Part shown: piece after piece, positions 23,112 through 46,915 of the stretch
Numbering within the stretch: the first letter of the stretch is position 1
Layout of the letters: each line of letters starts with the position of its first letter
NCBI RefSeq assembly: GCF_037038585.1
Contig: NC_092520.1
Location: 64,231,501-64,295,500 of the forward strand
Length of the DNA: 64,000 bases
DNA from: Patagioenas fasciata
Lineage: Eukaryota; Chordata; Aves; Columbiformes; Columbidae
Reading direction: 5' to 3'
Notes under the pieces: model-generated
What the model was told of the DNA's origin: nothing
The model's database searches: none
The model's input: only the letters and a program-made list of their open reading frames with translations
Translations under genes and position numbers: made by a program

Positions 23112-25320
23112 TAATGTTGAACCAGATCATTTCCAGATCATATTATTGCCCCTCAGTCCCACTGTGCCATTTCGCTATTGAAACATTCTGTCATTATCTT
23201 AGATATGTGATACCTGTGATACCCACACCACTATTAATGATTTCAAACAAGCTTTATGCCAACTTGAATATATAAAATAACTTCCCTACCAGTGTTATTT
23301 GTAAACTTGCATGTTTTGTCAAGCAGGTGCAGAATGGTCACAACAAATAGGACTCCGAGTCTCTCTCATTCTCCACCCATATCTGCTAAGGGACAGATCT
23401 AGATGCTGAGAGAAAGCCTGTCAGCAACATGTCAAGCATACCATGATCCTCTGGCTGCCCTCTTAGCTTCTGGTAATCAGTGATGTACAGATTTCCTGAG
23501 CCAGAAGTTGCACGGAATGGTCCTTAAATGAACCTGTTGTCCTCAAGTGTGTGCAATCTCTTTTGAACACATTTATGCTTCTGGCTTTCACAACTTCCTA
23601 TGTTGATGGGTCTTGTAATATAATGATGCAATAGCATAAGAAATAGAAAAAGTATTTCTTTTAGCTTATATTAAAGTAGCTTTCTCCTACAGTTGCAGTG
23701 GCAACAGGTATATTTGAGAGGGAGGAATTGTAGAGAGCGTCCAGAAAAAGAAAGCTGGGAAAAGGTTAATTTCACATTTACAGATCTGCTACAAAAACTT
23801 GATTTTAGTCTTCTTGCAACAAGCATTATTGCAGTAAGGCTACTATGTGTAATATTTAACCCTATACTTATGAGCGGTGAAGAATACCACTGATTTAATC
23901 TTGGTATTTAATCTTGACACAAAACAGAGAAAATTAAATGGAATGCTTGTTTAATCTGTTGTCCAGAATAATCTAAATTGTACTCTCTGTCCTGAGATCT
24001 AAAACCAGAACAGGATAAGACCATTCTCTAAAGCCTTAATGCATGAATGGTAGAGCATGAAAAGCTCTGAAAACACCATCAGCTATACAATTAAAAAATG
24101 CACCTTCTAGCCTAAGCATCAAACCAGTGAAAAGGTGAGGGAGATCATGGATAAAACTGACCAGGAGATTAGAAAATAGTTTAAGTATCCTAAGCAAAAC
24201 TTACACTTTGGATTAATTCAAATCATGCTGGATATCAGCTCAATCACAAAAGCTTATCATCAAATAGGACACTTAAAATTGACCATACTCTATTATCACA
24301 GGAAAACATTGACATTATATAGTACATATACCATGTAATACTGGACATCCTATAACTTGCTTGCTGACATAAAGAATAGAATACTATTTATTTAAGTAGT
24401 GAACTGAATTGGGAAGAGCAGCACATTCCAGAGACCAGAGAAGTAAGAGGTCTTTCTTACAGTATGAAAACATACCCCAGAGATTCTTCTTTCTTCTTAA
24501 AGGAAAACACATATGCCAGCAGAATATATTCCCAGGAAGGTGATTAGGAACAGTGACCAGCAAACAAAACCTGATTTTCATTGACATGAACCACTCAGCA
24601 CTGCAAAATCACCTCTTCAGACCCCTCAAGCTAGAATAGTTTTGGGTTTACATACTCCATAGGATGATTTCTACTCTGTAATGTTCCGGTGTAAATATTG
24701 ACATTTATGAACAACTTATCGTCTTGCAGAAAAAGGCTAAAATGCTGAAAGAATACAACCAGTACTAATGACTGCACAGAGTGTCTTTCTTCAAAACAAA
24801 GCTGGAGTTCAGGTATATTTTTGATAGAACAGTCTATTTAAGCAAGTCAAGAAGATGAAGGAGACCAAATTGCAGGCTATTGAAGCATCAAAGATGTGAC
24901 CTCCTCAGCGCACAGAGACCTCACCAGGCACAGCCAAGGGAAACTCCCCCTAAAGGGGAGATGGAGGCTGAGTGCCAGGCCGAGGTCACCAGGCCCTGCG
25001 TGTTGAAAGTGTGGAGCCAGCAGGTTATAGTGTTGGGATGTGGGAAATGCAGGTGGGAGCTGCCAAGGCCAGCAGATGTTTTTTGGGGTGGGAGCCCAGC
25101 TTTGCCCCTGTTCAGCCTGGCGCTGAGCCCCGCACCTGCTGGCGCTGGATGGGGCAATGCCGACTTCACCTCTGGCTCATTGGAGTGATGGTTCACTTAT
25201 TCTCCCCTGCAAATAACATAAAATTACAAATGCCAGCTTCCTTAGGTTCAAAAATAAAAGAAAAGAAAACAAAGAAAAAACAAAACAAAAATTAAGAAGA
25301 GCCTCATCATCAGGCCGCCC
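23112..25320. other. F7 3' UTR and F7-F10 intergenic sequence
   Basis: No gene is seen. ATTAAA hexamers at 23669-23674 and 23933-23938 are possible poly(A) signals for F7, but no canonical AATAAA is near, so the 3' end of the F7 transcript is undecided. The right part becomes GC-rich as it approaches F10. Confidence 0.5.
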
Positions 25321-25455
25321 CCCCCAGGCTGAGAGATCCCGCGGCGGGTTTCCCCCTTCCCCGGCGCTTCCGCTACTTCTGGGCAGGGTGAAGCAACGCC
25401 GCTTCAGTCTCTCCCTGCCCGAGCCGGGCGAAGGCTTCGGCTCCGGTCGCGTCTC

Positions 25456-25525
25456 GACCCGTCCCGTCCCGTCCCGTCCCGTCCCGTCCCGTCCCGTCCC
25501 GTCCCGTCCCGTCCCGACCCGACCC
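25456..25525. repeat. GTCCC pentanucleotide array ahead of the F10 start
   Basis: Eleven perfect GTCCC units (25461-25515) flanked by one GACCC on the left and two on the right, 14 units in all, ending 61 bp before the F10 initiation codon. It probably falls in the 5' UTR or core promoter. It creates a spurious repeat-encoded peptide on the minus strand. Confidence 0.95.
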
Positions 25526-25586
25526 GCCGAGCGGCGGCGCGGTCCCGCAGGGCCGGCAGCAGCAGCAGCGGGGGATCCACGGCACC

Positions 25587-37100
<11,514 letters not shown>

Positions 37101-37888
37101 TGCTGTGGCTCTTCATCCTTTGATGCAAGATGCAGTTTCTGTATTGGCAACTTTATTCTTTTTTTTTTTTTCTGTCCACATCTGCTAAAATTGTATTGAG
37201 AGCTGATTCCTTAAAGTTATGGTGCTGCTTCTTTTTGTTTTAGTCCTGGCATTAAGCATGTACATGTGGACTGCTGGTGGTGTTTTGAATTTGGACAATG
37301 AGGGCCTTTCCCCAGAAAAAATGAATGTTCAGTGGGCTCTTTTGTTTGCTGGTTTGGTTATTTTTATTTGGCCATTTTGGTTCCTGTCTGTTTGCCCAAG
37401 TGCTTCCACCAGAGGCTCCTGGACATAACATGAGCCTTCACTAATCATGATGAAAGCACCAAGGACAGGACTGCAGTTAAGCCTCACATTGCAAGCAGCT
37501 GTCTGAGAAGGGAGTTTGTTATTACTTGAGCTATTTGGCTTCTACCTGCAGAAGTATTTAGAAGATTAAGGGAACAGGGAAGCTCGCTTGGTAAAAGCTG
37601 AGACACAACTAAGTATTCAACATGTGATGCCAAATAATCACACGTTCCACAAAACTGCCTGCTTAGGTCATAGCAGCCAATTAAAATGGGGGTTTGCTTT
37701 ACATGGATTGTACTTCACTTTAGTTTAATTTGAACACTTCTGTTCATCAGAAAGAAAATATGTGCATGTTGGCTTTTTTCTGTATCATGTTCTGGATGGT
37801 GTATGGCTGAGGATCGGAAAGCTCCTTGCATGTAGAGTTGTTCTGAGTGTTTCTGTAAGGTGCAATATTGATGAACACAGGCCATTGA

Positions 37889-37894
37889 AATAAA
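37889..37894 (+). promoter_or_regulatory. F10: probable poly(A) signal of F10
   Basis: AATAAA 789 nt after the F10 stop, directly followed by a T-rich run (CTTTTCTTCTTTTTTG) of the kind that acts as a downstream element. This gives a 3' UTR of about 0.8 kb. Confidence 0.6.
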
Positions 37895-38334
37895 ACTTTT
37901 CTTCTTTTTTGTTCTTTTTAAATGTTTTTTTATTCCCTCCAGTCAGCTTACAAATACCTGGAGTCAAAATCTCATTTGAGAGTGAAAAAAGAGTGAATTA
38001 TCCTGAGCAAATACATGTGATGCATTTCAGCTGCCTTATGTCAAGGCTGATGAGGAGGTGGAGAATGGAGGGGGTAATTAAAAGACTTTCCCTGGACTAG
38101 AGGTCCTCAAATGGCAAGTTAGATGCCAAGATACTGATTTTCTTAGAAAGAGGCAAAGTCAACCGATGAATTCCCACACATCATCTGTTCGAGTACTACA
38201 GTCTGATCTGTGCTGTAAGGTTTCAAGGCAGAAGCTCTGCACTCTGATTTTTTTTTGTGTATTATTTGTAGTAGTGTTTCTCCATATGTTCTTGAAACCT
38301 TCTCAGTTTCAGTTGTAGTTACAGAAATCGTGGG

Positions 38335-38700
38335 AAAATGTACAATGGAAGGGACAGATGAAAGTGATTTGGTCCAACCCCATGCACAAAGCAGGTGTTG
38401 TGAGCAAACCAGGTTGAAAAATCAGGAATATAATTCTGCACAGCAGCGAGGTATTGCTGCAGTCAGCAGTAAACACGGACAGGAAGGACTGCAGGTCAGT
38501 TACCCCTGCTCAATGGCCTCCAGCTCTATGAACACTCAGCAGGCTTACTTCAATGTTTGTTCAGTGACGTTTGTTCCCTGACTTCTGTCCACTGGGTTCC
38601 TGTTTGTACCTTCTAACCTCTTGTCCCATGCTCACTGCTGGCCTCCCCTGTGCTCCATCAGGGTGAGACATCTCTCTTCAAAGAGGGACAACCCCAAGCC
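38335..38700 (-). mobile_element. old, decayed CR1-like fragment
   Basis: A weak resemblance to the reverse-complement CR1 3' end: ATGGAAGGGACAGATG, TTTGGTCCAACCCCATGC and GGTGAGACATCTCTCTTC follow one another in roughly the right order. It is far more diverged than the other copies, so the call is tentative. Confidence 0.4.
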
Positions 38701-40654
38701 CAGGTGCTACCCAAATGCTTTTTACGCACTCATGCTAAGGGTATTCTATTTTAGTAATGATTGAGGATTGAAGTGAAATTCAGATTGGACTGACTACACA
38801 AGCTGTTGGGGTGGCTGAGGACCTTCCTCTGGCCGTGGTGGCAGTAGCCGGGTTTTACTAGCTGGCATGTATATATGTCCTTATCAGGCCAAGTAGCACC
38901 TTCAGAGCAGGCACAGGGATGGTTTAACAGATGAGCAGGCAAGAGGGTGACGAAATACCATATTTGTGTGTGTGCAATGTGACTGTGCTTAGAAGTGTCA
39001 TATTCTGCAGAATATGGTAGAGTCCATCCTTGGGCTTTACAGTCAGAGTTTGTTTGTCTTTTACAAGTGAAACTGGTTCCTGTGCCGTGGTACCTGTAGT
39101 GCCCAAGGCACAAGGGCTTTATACTCATTCCTCACTCTGTAAAAGGTGTCTCAGCCATGCTGATGATAGGACATGAGCAAAAGATCTGCTTGCATCTTGG
39201 CCTCCTGCCAAAGCCCATAACCAGCTCTAGGGCCTGCAAGAAAAGAAAGAATTAAAGTATACTTTTTTATGTAGACTAATAGTTTGGGGGTAATTTCATA
39301 TGGTCAAATTTGAATAGATGTTAAAATCCGGGCAAGAGGTCCAGCACACAGCTACTGAGTAAACTGGTGGATTTAAAAATACCAGAACCCCTCACAGCAA
39401 GCAAACACTGCTGGTTTAGGCAAGAGCTGACATTTACCAGGGATGCTGGAAGGAGATGCTCTGAACTCCCCTCGAGTGCTCAGACTCCCTCAGCTTTCAA
39501 GGAAAAGCCAGTCCTGAGAAGAAAGGGAAGAAAGGAAGAATGGTAAGTAAAGAGCGCAATCACTTTGAAGCTTTAGAAAGGACTCATATGAAGAATAAAA
39601 CGCAGCAACCGGCTCAATGTGTGCAAAAGGCTGCTGCGGGGATGTAGGGACTAATGAGATCTTCATGTCCGTGGTGAAGATAAGAAGACATAGCACATCT
39701 CGGTTGCAGCAAGAAAGTTCCAGGGAGGTTCCAGGGAAAACATTCTAACACTGTTGGCTAGAAAGGCCTTCCTATACATTTTGTCTGGAGGGCAGTGGAA
39801 TCCCCTGCGTTGGCAGCCTTTCAGAGCAGGAAAGGTAACCAGCTGTCAGGTGTGCAGCATGATGGAGGCTGCCCTAGGGAAGGTGGACAAGTTGGCCTTC
39901 CTTGTGGTAACATACAGTAAGGCAGGAAAACACTTTTACAGGTGCATTGTCCAACTGTGAGAAGTCACCCACAAGGCTCCTTTGCTGGAGCCATGGCCAA
40001 TATACCAAGAATAAGAGATGTAAACTTGATCCCCTGTGATCTCAGTTATCTGCACTGGGTGATCCTGGAGGTCTTGCCAGTCCTGATTTTCTCTGCAACA
40101 CAAACAAAGGGTGACTGTTGCAGTCATGCATATGTGACCTGCACTAGCACAGTAATGACAAGCAGGGATTTCCTTCCTCTTTACTGCTCCTTTGCACAGG
40201 TGCCTCACCTGACAAGATTGTCTTCTATACGCAGGGTCTTAGACCACAAAGTCCTACCGAGCACCGTGTCCATGGAGTAGTGTGACCTCAAAAAAATTAA
40301 AAATACATTCAGAATCTGGTGGAAATTGATGGATATGTGGAAGCGTGGTCTGGCCTGGTGCCTGTGACAGAGAATGGGTTCTGTGTAACCCAGAGAGCAC
40401 ATCCAGTCTGTTGCATCTGTAGAGGATATCTGCTCACCAGCTCCACTGAGTTCAGAGGATTCACTTACGAGCATGACAACCAGTTCAGGCAAATGACAGT
40501 GGTTTGGCAATAAAAGAGACCCAAACCTTGTGCAATACTTTATTGGGCTAACCCAGAAAAAGTCTGAATTTTCTCTCTTGTATTTTTCTTGTTCTGAGTA
40601 GCTCCATGCTTTGCTTTCGTCCTAAGGCACTACCAGAGCTGGGAGGCAAGAAGC

Positions 40655-40915
40655 ACAATCTTTGTTCATCCTGGAGAAGAGAAAGCTCCAGGTAGACCTT
40701 ATTGCGACCTTTCAGTGCTTAAAAGGGGTCTACAGGAAGATGGGGACCGACTTCTCATCAGGGCCTTTTATTATAGAGCAAGGAGTAATGGTTTTAAACT
40801 AAAGGAAAAGAGATTCAGGCTAGACATGAGAAAGAAATTTTTTACAGTAAAACACTGGAGCAGGTTGTCCAGAGAGGTGTTAGATGCCCCATCCCTGGAA
40901 ACATTCACGGTCAAA
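40655..40915 (+). mobile_element. CR1 LINE fragment, both ends incomplete
   Basis: Plus-strand CR1 3'-half sequence: GGAGAAGAGAAAGCTCCAGG, ACCTTATTGCGACCTTTCAG, AGATTCAGGCTAGACATGAG, TAGATGCCCCATCCCTGG. It lacks the terminal repeat end and has an internal deletion around the GGGCCTTTTATTATAG segment. Confidence 0.85.
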
Positions 40916-42034
40916 CATCACATCTCTACTTGAGGAGGTCACCCAACAATCTTTGATGTTGGAGCCTGAGATGCTTCTCGACAGAGTGTGTGAATCACAC
41001 TGCAGACATGATTCATGTCTTGTTTTTTAATTTTGCTGTAAAAGTCAGTCAGTGATTACAGGGGACAGGTTGGACACAACTGAACAAACATCTGAGTCAC
41101 CCTCATTACAAGAGATGGGAGTAAGAAGGAGATTTTGACATACCAGAGATGAGGTGAGAAAGGTACACAGTGGGACAAGGGGTGCCCTGAGAGTCTTCAG
41201 AATGCTTCAAGGAAAACTTTTCTTACAATCATGTAGAAAGCAATTTGGAGTGCACTAATCTACACTGGATTTTCACCAGGAGACTAGAAGTGGCTGACAC
41301 TACAAAGACGGAAGATTAATAAAAGTAACTGTAAAATGACAGAGCTCATGAAGGAAAAAGAACAAGAGAATAAAAATAATGTATTTTTAAATGAGAGAAA
41401 GATTTGGCTACTTCTTAAAAAAATGCAAAACCCCAAAGTGTTTAACGCACATGTCCAAGCTATCCCAAGGTCAAGAAAGAACAGGAGGATTAACTAAAAC
41501 CATGAGCTCCTTCATGACCTGACCCCCAGAAGGAAACACAGAAAAATCTGGGTCTTTATAAAAGAATTGCAAACATCCTGGCATAAACTCAGAGAAGCTG
41601 AGAAGCAAATAAGATAAAAATGATGTGACAATAAAGAGCTGATCTAAGTATATAGGCATTGGAAGAGTGACCACGGAAAATGTTAGTCTGTTCCTAATGG
41701 AGAAGAAAATCTTTATTCCTTAGGGTACCAGATTACTTGTGTCCACACAGGTGAGCCTGAGGACATCTCATGCTTGGTATTTTCCACAGTGATGTGCAAA
41801 GTGGAAGTGAGCTTTTACTCACTGCATTTGTAGCTCATTCCCGACTGGAAGGACTACCATAAGTCAAGACGAGAGTTCAAGACAATCTTGTGAAACTGGA
41901 ACAGAGGTCCAATGTAAATAGGAGGCAATTCAGTAAACACAAAACCAAAATTTCACCCTTTGTACCACAGTACACAACCAAGGAAAATTGTAAAATATGT
42001 AATGAAAGCAAGAAGTCTCCGTTTTCACTGGGAT

Positions 42035-42215
42035 GAACATCTCTAGGATGAGAAATAATAGGATCACACCACACGGAGGGACACTCAGGTTAGATATTAG
42101 GAAACACTTTTTAGTTATAAGGCTAGTTAAGCAGCAGATTAGGCTGTGTGGGTGAGCTGTGGAATCACGCTGTGAATCTGTAGGAACAGGTTAGACAACA
42201 GCTGTTAGGACCGGT
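42035..42215 (+). mobile_element. old CR1-like fragment
   Basis: Contains CTCAGGTTAGATATTAGG, GGTGAGCTGTGGAATCACG and GGAACAGGTTAGACAACAGC, in the order seen in older avian CR1 subfamilies. Both ends are eroded. Confidence 0.5.
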
Positions 42216-42751
42216 TTACCTCTGCTTGCTCTCACACTATTAGTGCCAGGGGGAGCTCTCCCATTCTTCCTGTGACCTTTCAGTGCCAGGGACTGAGCTA
42301 AAGTGAGTGGTATGAGCCACATACAGATGCAAAAGGAATGCTGCAAGGCTCTACCAAGGATCCAATGTTTTATCTATTCCCGGTTAATTAGTTGTTGCTA
42401 ATTTTAGCCTCTTATCCACACCCATGTTCATCTTTGCCTCAGTAAAATGGCTGTTTCAGTGAGTATGGATTATCCTTTACCTTGGTCTCAAAGAGCTGCC
42501 AGTTATAGCTGAGAAACACAGCATAAGATGTAAGAAAATAGTCTACTTAATGTTGACAGACTACCATCTTTTAAATAACGACAATCGTCATGACTGTTGT
42601 TATTACCAAGGCCTTTGGCAGGAATTGCACAGAATATCCCAAAATGTTGGGGTGTTCGACTAATGTTCGCAAATGAGGTTTTACAAGCTTCTTGTGCTTT
42701 TATAAAATCACCGTGAATTTGTAACCTGTCAATGCATTTGTCTCCTTTGCA

Positions 42752-44075
42752 TTCATACCAAATACATGCAACGTCAACAACAGAAATTGCGAGCAGTTCA
42801 GGCTGGATGGGGCTCTGAGCAACCTGATCTAGTTGCAGATGTCCCTGCTCATTGTAGCGGGGGTGGACAAGATGACCTTTGAAGGTCTCTTCCAACCCAA
42901 ATTTATTCTGTGTTTCTGCAAAGCTGAAGATGAAGGAGTTCCTGTGCTGCTGGCTGTACCCCAGGCAATGACAACAAAACCTGCTGTCCTGTAGCTACAA
43001 AGCCACACTTCTATGGGACACACATCACATCTTCACCATGTTTGGGAAGCGCTGGTGTGTTGCAGTGCTGTTGCAGTGTTGGGAATAATGTTAAGTGTTC
43101 ACACCTTTCACATGATGTGTTTGAGTTGTTGCCAACAAAGTTAATAAGATCTTAGCTAAGGGTCATAATTTAAGTAACATCCAATTGTGCAACTGTGAGT
43201 GATGCGCAGTGACAAAAATAGCGCACAGAAGTGTTCTGTACAAGTGGGTATGTTCTCAGAGTGGATCACAAAACTCATGTCCCAGGAGGTACGAAGCCAT
43301 ATGAGAAACTGACAGTTACAACGGGGTTCTGATTTCTCTCACAGATTGAAGCAGGTCTCTCATGCTTTAGGAGGTTTTGTTAGAAAGGAATGGGTTAGAT
43401 TTATCATTGGTGAGAATTGGTGTCTGTTTTCAAGACCTCCAACTTGTGCTGGACATCTTACAGATCCAAAAGAGTAAGAACCCATGAAACTTCTCCCTTT
43501 AAAAATATACAGTTCACAAGAGGTCATCATTTGAGTGGTGAGGACATAATGTGATTGCAGTTGCATCTTACTTGTTTCCCCTTAAATATCACCTGTTCCA
43601 TTTAAAAGGAATACAACTTGCCTTTCAATTTTCTTCTAAAAGCAGTTTTTCTGCAGTTAACGTATAATAACCTAAAGACATCAATAACTACTGACATTTA
43701 ATTTAAATCCATCAGTTTTTCCTGCATTCGAAGTTAATATTAACACTTAATAATCTTAGTCTGTTTTTCTGTCTGTCTGATTATATTTGTTATAAAGCCC
43801 TGTGTAATTTAATACTGAACTCTTGTCATGAGTTTATAACTCTTAACATAGAACACTTTGTTCTGTTTCCCAATTACAAAAGATTTAATAACAGCAGGTA
43901 AATGAAAATAATTATGCCAGTAACAGAAGATGTTTAACTTCTAAAACGTTGAGAATGCTGAACCCACTTGCTCAAAATGGGCAAGTTATAGAACTGGAAA
44001 ATTATTTTTCAACCATTCTGGTCCTTTTGCATTTGCAAAGTTTTTGTTCACATCTTGAAAAAAGTCTCACAGAGA
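42752..44075 (+). pseudogene. relic of a duplicated F10-like EGF2 exon with flanking intron, split by a CR1
   Basis: The left part, 42756-42800, resembles the start of F10 exon 5: ATACCAAATACATGCAACG and AACAACAGAAATTGCGAGCA against ATACCAAAGTACTGC and AACAACGGTGACTGTGAGCA (IPKYCKINNGDCEQF). A CR1 then intervenes. The exon similarity resumes at about 43187-43290: CAACTGTGAGTG, GACAAAAATAGCGCACAGAAG, GTGTTCTGTACAAGTGGGTA and GTATGTTCTCAGAGTGGATC parallel the rest of exon 5 and its donor. Downstream, 43650-43900 carries counterparts of F10 intron 5 in the same order, and GCAAAGTTTTTGTTCAC near 44032 may be the start of exon 6. Frame and cysteines are not kept, so it cannot code. No Gla, EGF1 or protease remnant was recognised. 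It could derive from F10 itself or from a lost member of the cluster. Confidence 0.65.
42796..42917 (+). mobile_element. CR1 LINE 3' end inserted in the F10-like exon relic
   Basis: A short plus-strand CR1 tail: GGCTGGATGGGGCTCTGAGC, TGCAGATGTCCCTGCTCATT, AGGTCTCTTCCAACCC, ending ATTCTGTGTTTCTG. The left border abuts the GAGCAGTTC of the relic exon. Confidence 0.85.
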
Positions 44076-44575
44076 CACTCCTGATGAGGACATGTGCATA
44101 CCTAATTTGACTGCAAAAGGTTGCAGTTAAGTGAGTTTTCTCTCATTTTCATGAATTGTTTCCCTCAAAGCAGCCTGTTTGCCTGCAAACCATTTTCATC
44201 TACTATTGGTACCTATCTGTAGCTCTAAAGGTCATTTTTGACTGCAAACCCCATGTTCCAGCAAGTTGGAATAGTTTCTTGTGATGAAGAACAACATGAG
44301 GTGCGCTAAATATCTATAGGACTAAATAGCTATAAATTCCTAAGCTTTTGTATGTTCATGTGCTCTGTCATCCTCTGGCTGTTCTATAACCACTTTTATT
44401 AGTTGCAATTTTGGTAGGGAAAAGGATATTAAGATAAAAGTGGGAAAAGAAGGTAAAGACACATGGAGGTGGAAGAAAGAATGTATTTTAATAAATGAAA
44501 TATTAACAACAATTGCTATTTTTAGCAATGTGTGCACAGAAATAGAAAAGGTCAGAGCTTGCATCCACAGAGAAC

Positions 44576-44705
44576 ACAGAATCATAGAGGGGTTTTAAGG
44601 TACCAACCCCCTGCAATAAGCAGGGTCATCTTCAACTAGATCAGGTTCCTCAGAGTCCTATCCTGCCTGGCCTTGAATGTTTCCAGGGATGGAGCAGATG
44701 TAAGA
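44576..44705 (-). mobile_element. CR1 LINE 3' fragment
   Basis: Reverse-complement CR1 end: ACAGAATCATAGAGGGG, CCAACCCCCTGCAATAAGC, GAATGTTTCCAGGGATGGA. Only the terminal 130 bp remain. Confidence 0.85.
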
Positions 44706-46027
44706 GTAGTTCCAAGATGTTTTTTGGTTTTGTTGCCAGGCTGTCAGGAGACTTGCACAACCTTGTGACTAGTCCTTGTTGTGGGTGCAGCACCCACAAG
44801 AGAGAATCAGAGCTCCCTGGGGTTGCATTCCCCCCCACTCCGCCCGCTCCCCCAGGACTTCCTGCAATCTGTAACCACACCAGAAAGGCATCGCTGACAC
44901 TCGGAAATGGCTGCAAGTTCCTCCAGCTTTTAGAAATGATGATACACTTTGGATTTGGCAAGAAAAGCTTTTTCTTTTTTCTTTTTTTTTTTTTTCTGCA
45001 GGTGGTAAGCAAAACTGGCTGATGACAATCCAAGTGTTCAATTGAATTATAGCTCATTTCAGCCACACTGAGGATTAACCCTTTGCAGAGTATGTGCTTC
45101 CTCATTGCTGGCTGGGCAAAGTTCAGCTGACATTTTTGTAGCTTCTGTACACAGAAAGACCTGTGCTGCTTATAAGCATGGATGCTGATAACTGTGCTTC
45201 ATACGAGCAGGGTGTACATCAGCATGTAAATGGGATTAGCTTGTGTCACTCATTGCTAGCTCTTGACCAAGCCTACACATGACCACTGTCACCTGTTGTG
45301 GATCAGCTGGTGTTTACTTAGGGCTGAGGGACACACTCCCATTTTGTTATTCCTAAATAGTTGTCTGCAAGGGAGCATTTCTTCATTAATTTGAAAAAGC
45401 TCTCCCTTATTCCTGAGTCTGCTGCTTCTATTTCTGTATTCTCTATGCAAAGAATAGCCTAAAGCTCCACAAGATATCAGCTCCCTGACAGAGGAACTAC
45501 TGAGTTAAGCAGCAGCAAAACCTGGCCCCTGCCCTCTCCATCTCTTTGGAGCTGGCAGCGATGGCTGTGATTTAACTGCAGCTTCTCCAGGGCTCTTCCC
45601 TATGGTGAAGGAGAGACCAGTTGGGCAGGGGCAGCTGGTCACAGTCCTCTCCTCTGCCTCAGGAGAATGGATGGTGCTTTGGGGAGCCACCGATACTTGA
45701 GGCACAAGGCAGTTTTTTTCTCTGCAGTTAGTTGTGCAAGAGGTGGGAGATGAGTAACTGGCATGGAAAACGACCACATGAAGGACAAGGAGATGGCTTG
45801 CCATAGCTATGTGGAGTTAGCAAAAGCAGTGACAGGGCTGTAGCATCCAGCAGCTCTTTTCTGCCCTGTGTCACCTGGGAGTGGACAGGCATCGCCCAGA
45901 GTGGGCTGCAGCAGGGCTGCAGATACATCAGTCATTCATGTCTGCTCCTACCTCCTCACTGTGCCAGCCGGGGCTCTGGGTCACCTGGAGCAAGGAGAGA
46001 GCACAGAAGAAGACAGTGGAATTTTGA

Positions 46028-46915
46028 GGAATCACAGAATCACAGAATGTCAGGGATTGGAAGGGACCTCAAAAGATCATCCAGTCCAATCCCCCTGCTG
46101 GTGCAGGAACACCTAGATGAGGTTACACAGGAATGTGTCCAGTGAGTTTTCAATGTCTCCAGAATAGGAGACTCCACAACCTCCCTGGGCAGCCTGTTCC
46201 AGTGCTCTGGCACCCTCACCACGAAGAAGTTTATTTAAGTGGAACCTCCTGCGTTCCAGTTTGCACCCATTGCCCCTTGTCCTATCATTGGTTGTCACCA
46301 GGAAGAGCCTGGCTCCATCCTTATGACACTCACCCTTTATATATTTATAAACATCAATGAGGTCACCCCTCAGTCTCCTCCAAGCTAAAGAGACCCAGTT
46401 CCCTCAGCCTTTCCTCATAAGGGAGATGCTCCACTCCATTATCTGTGTTTCTCTGCACTGGACTCTCTCCAGCAGTTCCCTGTTCTTGTTGAACTGAGGG
46501 GCCCAGAACTGGACACAATATTCCAGGTGTGGTCTCACCAGGGCAGAGTAGAGGGGGAGGAGAACCTCTCTTGACCTACTGACCACCCCACTTCTAATAC
46601 ACCCCAGGATGCCATTGGCCTTCCTGGCCACAAGGGCACAGTGCTGGCTCATGGTCATCCTGCTGTCCACCAGGACCCCCAGGTCCCTTTCCCCTACGCT
46701 GCTCTCTAATAGGTCATTCCCCAATTTATACCGGAACCTGGGGTTGCTCCTGTCCAGATGCAAGACTCTATACTTGCCATTGTTATATTGCATTAAATCT
46801 TTCCCCACCCAACTCTCCAGCCTGTCCAGGTCCCGCTGGATGGCAGCACAGCCTTCTGGCGTGTCAGCCACTCCTCCCAGCTTGGTGTCATCAGCAAACT
46901 TGCTGACAGAGCAGG
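46028..46915 (-). mobile_element. CR1 LINE, longest uninterrupted copy in the window, 5'-truncated
   Basis: The left end has the repeat-type terminus (AATCACAGAATCACAGAATG, GGGATTGGAAGGGACC). The minus strand encodes the C-terminal part of the reverse transcriptase protein in an open stretch of about 155 codons, with [40 protein letters not shown] and LVRPHLEYCVQFWAPQF. The open frame suggests a fairly young insertion, though the element lacks its 5' part. Confidence 0.93.

Larger units (their letters stand above)
37101..42034. other. F10 3' UTR and intergenic sequence
   Basis: The probable F10 poly(A) signal is at 37889. Beyond it are decayed, probably CR1-derived stretches at about 38335-38700 and 39710-39930, and a better CR1 piece at 40655-40915. 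A 69-codon frame at 37219-37428 encodes two hydrophobic segments but lies inside the presumed F10 3' UTR and matches nothing I know. Confidence 0.5.

Noticed and set aside
39710-39930. Possible old CR1 fragment
   Set aside because: Only loose phrase-level similarity; both ends and the order of segments are unclear.
46404-46871. A 155-codon minus-strand frame
   Set aside because: It is the C-terminal piece of a CR1 reverse transcriptase protein within a truncated element.
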